Assembly: GCF_002087295.1 (NCBI RefSeq)
Contig: NZ_MWVI01000089.1
Location: forward strand, 52,585-116,584
Source: Vreelandella lionensis
Lineage (GTDB): Bacteria > Pseudomonadota > Gammaproteobacteria > Pseudomonadales > Halomonadaceae
Length of the DNA stretch: 64,000 bases
Direction: 5' to 3'
A program made the position numbers and the translations under genes. The notes below the pieces were generated by a model. It made no database searches. It was not told the DNA's origin and was given only the letters and a program-made list of their open reading frames with translations. Shown here one piece after another: positions 60,026 to 64,000 of the stretch. Within the stretch, counting starts at the first letter, position 1; each line of letters opens with the position of its first letter.

Positions 60026-60834
60026 TGCGCCAACCCCTTCCCCCCGTCGTTTTAGTGTTAGCGGGCCATGACCCCACGGGCGGTGCCGGGCTGGTCGCTG
60101 ATAGCGAAGCCATTGCTGCCTGCGGCGGTTGGGCGGTGACGATCCCCACGGCGATGACTGTGCAGAACTGCCACAACGTCTCTAGGGGGATGCCCGCCGA
60201 CCCTGGCGCCATGCGGCAAATGGCCGAAGCCGTCGGTGATATGCAGATTGCTGCGATTAAGCTCGGCCTGCTGGCGGATGAAGCTACGCTACGCGCTGCG
60301 GAGCAAATTATTCGCCGTTTTCCTGGGGTACCCGTGGTTGCTGACCCGGTTCTCAAAGCAGGGGGAGGCACTATGTTATCCACAGCTGCTTTGCAAGCAC
60401 TTTATCGTGATCGGCTGCTACCGCTTGTGGATATCTTAACCCCGAACCGCTTTGAGTTAGCGGCACTGACGCCTGAGATCCATGAGCCTTATGATGATAC
60501 CGCCCGTGCGGTGTCACTACTGTCTCAGGGTTGCCAAGCAGTGTTAGTAACGGCAACGGATGACCCATTACCCGGTACGGCACAGCAAGTGGTGCATACA
60601 CTGCATTCGCCCGACACCACTCGCCAGTGGCAATGGCCGCGGCTGCCGGAAGTGTTTCATGGTTCCGGCTGTACGCTCGCGTCGGCCTTGGCAGCGCGCC
60701 TAGCGGTAGGTGAGCGCTTACCAACGGCGTGTGAACAGGCGCAGCACTTTACCTGGGAGAGCTTGTCTCACGGCTACCAACCCCCGAGTGGGCAGTGCTT
60801 GCCGAATCGCTTGCCACGCTCCGTGCGTTTTTGA
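60025..60834 (+). CDS. thiD: Hydroxymethylpyrimidine/phosphomethylpyrimidine kinase
   Basis: A 269-residue ribokinase-fold enzyme that phosphorylates HMP and HMP-P in thiamine synthesis. LAGHDPTGGAGLVADSEA near the start, KLGLLAD, DPVLKAGGG and the HGSGCTLASALAARLA anion-hole motif are clear. It is translationally coupled to hemJ (TGATG) and lies 36 bases before hemL. Confidence 0.95.
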   Translation: MRQPLPPVVLVLAGHDPTGGAGLVADSEAIAACGGWAVTIPTAMTVQNCHNVSRGMPADPGAMRQMAEAVGDMQIAAIKLGLLADEATLRAAEQIIRRFPGVPVVADPVLKAGGGTMLSTAALQALYRDRLLPLVDILTPNRFELAALTPEIHEPYDDTARAVSLLSQGCQAVLVTATDDPLPGTAQQVVHTLHSPDTTRQWQWPRLPEVFHGSGCTLASALAARLAVGERLPTACEQAQHFTWESLSHGYQPPSGQCLPNRLPRSVRF

Positions 60835-60870
60835 TCTCATTGGTAGTAAGCCATTTACATTGAGGATGCC

Positions 60871-62152
60871 ATGACCACATCTGCTGAACTGTTTGACCTC
60901 GCGAGTCGCCATATTCCTGGGGGCGTAAACTCTCCTGTGCGTGCCTTCAAAGGGTTGCACCGCCCGCCGGTCTTCATGGAGCGTGCGCAGGGTGCCTACC
61001 TCTTTGATGTGGAGGGCAACCGCTACGTTGATTACATTGGTTCCTGGGGGCCGATGATCACCGGTCACGCCGATCAAGACGTACTGGCAGCCGTGCGTGC
61101 GCGGTTGGATAACGGGCTCTCGTTTGGTACCCCCACCGCCGTGGAAACCACCATGGCAGACCTGATCTGCGACATGATTCCTTCTATGGAAATGGTGCGG
61201 ATGACCAGCTCGGGCACCGAGGCCACCATGTCAGCGATTCGGCTGGCGCGGGGCACCACGGGTCGCGATAAGATCGTTAAAATTTGAAGGTAACTACCAC
61301 GGCCACTCGGACTCCCTGCTGGTAAAAGCGGGCTCCGGTGCCTTGACCCACGGCGAGCCCAGCTCTCCGGGCGTACCGGCCTCGCTGGCCGAGCACACCA
61401 TCACGCTCTCCTACAACGACCCGGAAGGCGTAGAGGCGTGTTTTGCAGAGATCGGTGAGCAAATTGCCTGCATTATCGTGGAGCCGGTGGCGGGCAATAT
61501 GAACTGTATTCCACCTCAGCCGGGCTTTTTGGAAACCCTGCGCCACGTTTGTAACGAGTACGGCAGCATCCTGATTTTTGATGAGGTGATGACGGGTTTC
61601 CGCGTAGCGTTGGGCGGTGCCCAGGCTTACTACGGTGTCACGCCGGATTTGACCTGTTTGGGTAAGATCGTCGGTGGTGGTATGCCGGTCGGCGCGTTTG
61701 GTGGCAAGCGCGACATTATGCAAAACATCTCTCCGCTGGGGCCGGTATATCAGGCGGGCACCCTTTCGGGTAACCCGCTGGCCATGGCCGCCGGTGTGGC
61801 GCTACTCACCAAGCTGCAGGTACCGGGCTTCCACGATGCCTTGAGCCAGCGCGTACAAACGCTGTGTAACGGCCTGCAAGAGCGCGCCAATGCGGCGCGA
61901 GTGCCGATGATGACGCAATCAGCGGGCGGCATGTTTGGTCTTTTCTTTACCTCTCAATCGCGGGTCGATAACTTTGCCCAGGCGACTGCCTGTAACCCGG
62001 ATGCCTTCCGCCGTTTCTTCGGCGCTATGCTCGATCATGGCGTTTATCTCGCGCCTTCTGCCTATGAAGCGGGCTTTATGTCCAGTGCCCATACGCCTGA
62101 GGATATCCAGCTCACTCTGGATGCCGCAGAGAAAGCCTTTGCAGTTATGTAA
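60871..62152 (+). CDS. hemL: Glutamate-1-semialdehyde 2,1-aminomutase, one frameshift
   Basis: A PLP aminomutase of 426 residues when repaired; makes 5-aminolevulinate for heme. [33 protein letters not shown] and [16 protein letters not shown] (PLP lysine) are clear. One extra A in an AAAA run near 61281 turns [13 protein letters not shown] into KI-stop. It follows hemJ and thiD, so two heme genes share a cluster with thiD. A 13-bp hairpin follows the stop. Confidence 0.96.
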
Positions 62153-62189
62153 CACTAGGTAACTGGTAGTTAGAACGCCTGCTACACTG

Positions 62190-62218
62190 CAAGAGCCGCT
62201 CATGTTGAGCGGCTCTTG
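62190..62218 (+). terminator. Hairpin downstream of hemL
   Basis: Perfect 13-bp stem CAAGAGCCGCTCA (62190-62202) with TGAGCGGCTCTTG (62206-62218). T-content after it is modest. Confidence 0.8.
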
Positions 62219-62239
62219 TGGTTAATGAGGTAGCTAACC

Positions 62240-62662
62240 ATGAAACAACCAACGGCTTGGCAGGCTTTACGTTTACACGGCGCTCTGTTTACCGCCGTAC
62301 TCACCTTTGGCTTTCCCTTAACAGGGCTAGCCGCACAGGAGCAGGATATGACCCAGATCCACATCACCATGAGCGGCTCCCCCGGCGCTGAGTTTTCCGC
62401 CGAGTGGCGCATTACCCATAATGGCGAGACCGTTGAGCATCCTGAAACCCAGGGCACGGTACCCGCAGAATTCACTTTTGAGGGCGATACCTTAGAGGGC
62501 ACAGTAAAGTTACTAAGCGATGACGAGCGGCTGGAAGTGGATATTGTGAAGGGTAGCAACGGTTCTCGTTCTTCTACTCAAGGCAAAGGCGGCACACTGA
62601 CGGTGATGGTGCATTTAAGACATAAAAAAACCGCCCCGACGGGGGCGGTATACAAGCGCTAG
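62240..62662 (+). CDS. Small secreted protein of unknown function
   Basis: A 140-residue protein with an N-terminal signal peptide (cleavage probably near residue 31, GLAAQ). The mature part is acidic and strand-rich (IHITMSGSPGAEFSAEW; TFEGDTLEGTVKLLSDDERL), like a single beta-sandwich domain. I recognise no family. A GAGG site precedes the ATG. Its last about 12 codons run through the terminator of the convergent csgA-like gene (62624-62648), so the true end may be earlier if a base is missing. Position next to curli genes invites comparison with curli accessory proteins such as CsgC/CsgH, but no clear motif supports this. Confidence 0.65.
   Translation: MKQPTAWQALRLHGALFTAVLTFGFPLTGLAAQEQDMTQIHITMSGSPGAEFSAEWRITHNGETVEHPETQGTVPAEFTFEGDTLEGTVKLLSDDERLEVDIVKGSNGSRSSTQGKGGTLTVMVHLRHKKTAPTGAVYKR
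62624..62648 (-). terminator. Terminator of the csgBA-like operon
   Basis: Seven-base stem CCGCCCC (62631-62637) with GGGGCGG (62642-62648) and seven T on the minus strand (62624-62630). It lies within the 3' end of the convergent small secreted protein gene. Confidence 0.9.
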
Positions 62663-62688
62663 GTACGCTTATTTGTGTATAGCTGCGA

Positions 62689-63532
62689 TTATTGGCCTTG
62701 GCTCACATAATTAGTGTTGTTATTACCGTAAGTCTCAATGGTTGAGGTGTGGCTGCCGCCCCATAAGTAGCCGCTTTGGGTAACGTGTTGTGCGTTATTG
62801 CTGCCTTGGGTGTAAATATAGGAGTCGTGGTTATAACCAGACTGCATGACGTCGTGAGTGTTATGGTCACCAACAGCAAGAATCGTACTGTCTAGCGAAT
62901 AACCATTTTGTGTCACATAAACTTCATTATAGTTGCCACTTAGATACGTGTAACTATCATTTTCATTTCCAATCTGAGTAATGTTGGCATTATTATGAGT
63001 GCCATTTTCTTCTACTACAGATACGTTTTCTTCACCATCTTGCTTAACAGTGGCTTTGTTATTGTTACCTTCAAGATAGACATAGCTATCATTAAATTTG
63101 CCATCTTGTGATACTGTTGAGCCGTTGTGGTTGCCAATTTGCTCTACTACCGAAATGTTCTTAAAACCATCTTGATCGATGGTTGCTGTATTGTTGTCAC
63201 CTTGTTGATACACAGTCGAATCATTCAAGGCGCCTAGCTGGGTAACATTGGCTTTGTTGTGCTGGCCAATCTGATCAATTCCAGAGTCATTATTGCCCAG
63301 GAAACTTAGTAGCAATCCCTGAGACATCGTCCTGAGAAACAACAGTCGAGTTATTATTTCCCTCTTGGTAAACGCGTGATGTTTGGGTACCCCACTGGGT
63401 AATATCGTTAGTATTGTGGTTACCGCTTTGATAAATTGTGGAGTCGCTACCTGATGACCAGTACTGTGCAGACGCAGCAGTACTCATAGCGAAGGCAACA
63501 GCGGCAGCGATAGTAGTGATTTGAGTTTTCAT
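62689..63532 (-). CDS. csgA: Curlin-like amyloid subunit (CsgA-like), one frameshift
   Basis: About 280 residues. A signal peptide (MKTQITTIAAAVAFAMSTAA then SA) is followed by about 11 repeats of about 22 residues with the pattern D-S-x-V-Y-x-x-G-x-x-N-x-x-x-V-x-Q-x-G-x-x-N, for example units at 63188-63253. The inner part Q-x-G-x-x-N-x-A-x-x-x-Q is the curlin repeat of functional amyloid. Units vary in whether Q or E/L follows Y. One extra T near 63303 shifts the frame after TKF. E. coli CsgA has five repeats, so this version is about twice as long. It follows csgB-like in the usual B-A order. Confidence 0.88.
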
Positions 63533-63589
63533 GGTGTTTCCCCATTATGTCATACTTGCTTTAGTTATTACTGAGACAACGGTTGCTGC

Positions 63590-63970
63590 TCAGTAGGTTT
63601 CGACGGTGACTGGGCGTGCACTGGCTGAAAACGATTGTTGTTCAACACTAATGCCGCGGTAGCCACTCCCCGACTGTGAAACTTGAATGTCGCTATAATG
63701 GCCAGTTTGGGAAATATAAGTTTCTATTTGCTTTTCATTCCCAGACTGAGAAATATTGGCAATATGACTGTTGCCCTTTTGTAAGATAACACCAACGTTG
63801 TTGCCCCCCGTTTGCTCAACATTGGCAACGTTCCAGTTTCCTTGCTGATAAATTTTAGAAAAATTTCCTGCTTGATAACGAGCAGAGTAGGACTGGGAAA
63901 CATTGGCGTTATTATGGTTGCCCACTTGTTTAATAATGCTGTAATTGCCTTGGTAATGGTGGGAGGGCAT
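63590..63970 (-). CDS. csgB: Curlin-like nucleator (CsgB-like), 5' end lost at a repeat
   Basis: At least 126 residues of curlin repeats (IKQVGNHNNANVSQ; IYQQGNWNVANVEQ; LQKGNSHIANISQ), ending VTVETY. The visible start (MPSHHYQG) is not a signal peptide, and the frame stays open to the right edge through the 25-bp repeat (63974-63998), so the 5' part has been cut off or replaced. It lies 57 bases upstream of the csgA-like gene. Further curli genes, if any, are outside the window. Confidence 0.8.
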   Translation of the reverse strand: MPSHHYQGNYSIIKQVGNHNNANVSQSYSARYQAGNFSKIYQQGNWNVANVEQTGGNNVGVILQKGNSHIANISQSGNEKQIETYISQTGHYSDIQVSQSGSGYRGISVEQQSFSASARPVTVETY

Positions 63971-63973
63971 ATC

Positions 63974-63998
63974 CCTGAATCCGTGAGACCGGCCCCCG
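63974..63998 (+). repeat. 25-bp repeat, copy 2, at the csgB truncation
   Basis: Identical over 25 bases to 53422-53446, here adjoining the 5' end of the csgB-like gene. The window ends two bases later. In both places the repeat is read in the same frame (GGRSHGFR) into the truncated gene. Confidence 0.7.
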
Positions 63999-64000
63999 GA

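Noticed and set aside
62689..63970. Regular short repeats suggestive of CRISPR or minisatellite
   Set aside because: The period is about 66 bases, in frame, with protein-level rather than nucleotide-level conservation; it is a curlin repeat gene pair.

Overview
The window looks like a chromosomal segment of a halophilic gammaproteobacterium, most likely Halomonadaceae. The inference rests on the gene set: acidic periplasmic binding proteins, a gamma-butyrobetaine dioxygenase next to a betaine/carnitine-type binding protein, the PrkA-YeaH-SpoVR triad, AstE beside a basic amino acid ABC transporter, recBCD and hemJ-thiD-hemL. No rRNA, tRNA or CRISPR array was seen. Most of the window is moderately GC-rich housekeeping DNA; the exception is an AT-rich helicase remnant at 52.2-53.4 kb.

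Layout: 1-4.4 kb, minus-strand stress operon yeaG(prkA)-yeaH-spoVR. 4.7-13.4 kb, threonine aldolase, FadH-like dienoyl-CoA reductase, EamA exporter, a GNAT-nitrilase fusion, an alkyltransferase-like protein, azoreductase and an AgcS symporter. 13.5-16.6 kb, LysR plus gamma-butyrobetaine dioxygenase plus betaine/carnitine binding protein. 16.7-20.9 kb, TVP38-type membrane protein, a pseudo-phosphatase/GT4 glycosyltransferase fusion, YjbQ and a lipocalin. 20.9-23.7 kb, LysR divergent from a D-malate/tartrate dehydrogenase, then WrbA. 23.9-32.2 kb, a hemerythrin protein, then AstE, an amino acid ABC transporter with two tandem binding proteins, an IadA-like amidohydrolase and TraX. 32.2-39.1 kb, diguanylate cyclase, purEK, XRE protein, chrA and ilvD. 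39.3-52.0 kb, recC, then pncB and an AAA-ATPase/PD-(D/E)XK gene on the other strand, then recB-recD. 52.1-53.6 kb, truncated helicase and a probable insertion sequence scar. 53.6-62.2 kb, glnHPQ-type transporter, erpA, argC, CLC channel and hemJ-thiD-hemL. 62.2-64 kb, a secreted small protein facing a curli-type csgB-csgA pair.

A dominant technical feature is the large number of genes broken by one-base insertions or deletions, often in short homopolymers, or by single in-frame stops. About two dozen otherwise full-length, conserved genes, several of them essential (purK, ilvD, hemL, argC), are affected, and the sense reading resumes at once. The simplest explanation is residual sequencing error, so each such gene is annotated here as one locus with its lesions noted.

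The most unusual biology is: (i) a predicted membrane protein joining a calcineurin-fold domain stripped of its metal ligands to a glycolipid-type GT4 glycosyltransferase; (ii) REP-like GTGG palindromes lying in frame inside recD, whose product is much longer than usual; (iii) a 25-bp repeat found exactly where two genes (helicase and csgB) lose their 5' ends, consistent with insertion sequence ends; (iv) an about 11-unit, 22-residue curlin repeat protein; (v) recC separated from recBD by an AAA-ATPase/nuclease gene and pncB; and (vi) an IadA homologue lacking two metal-site residues. No complete new multi-gene system can be claimed from the sequence alone.
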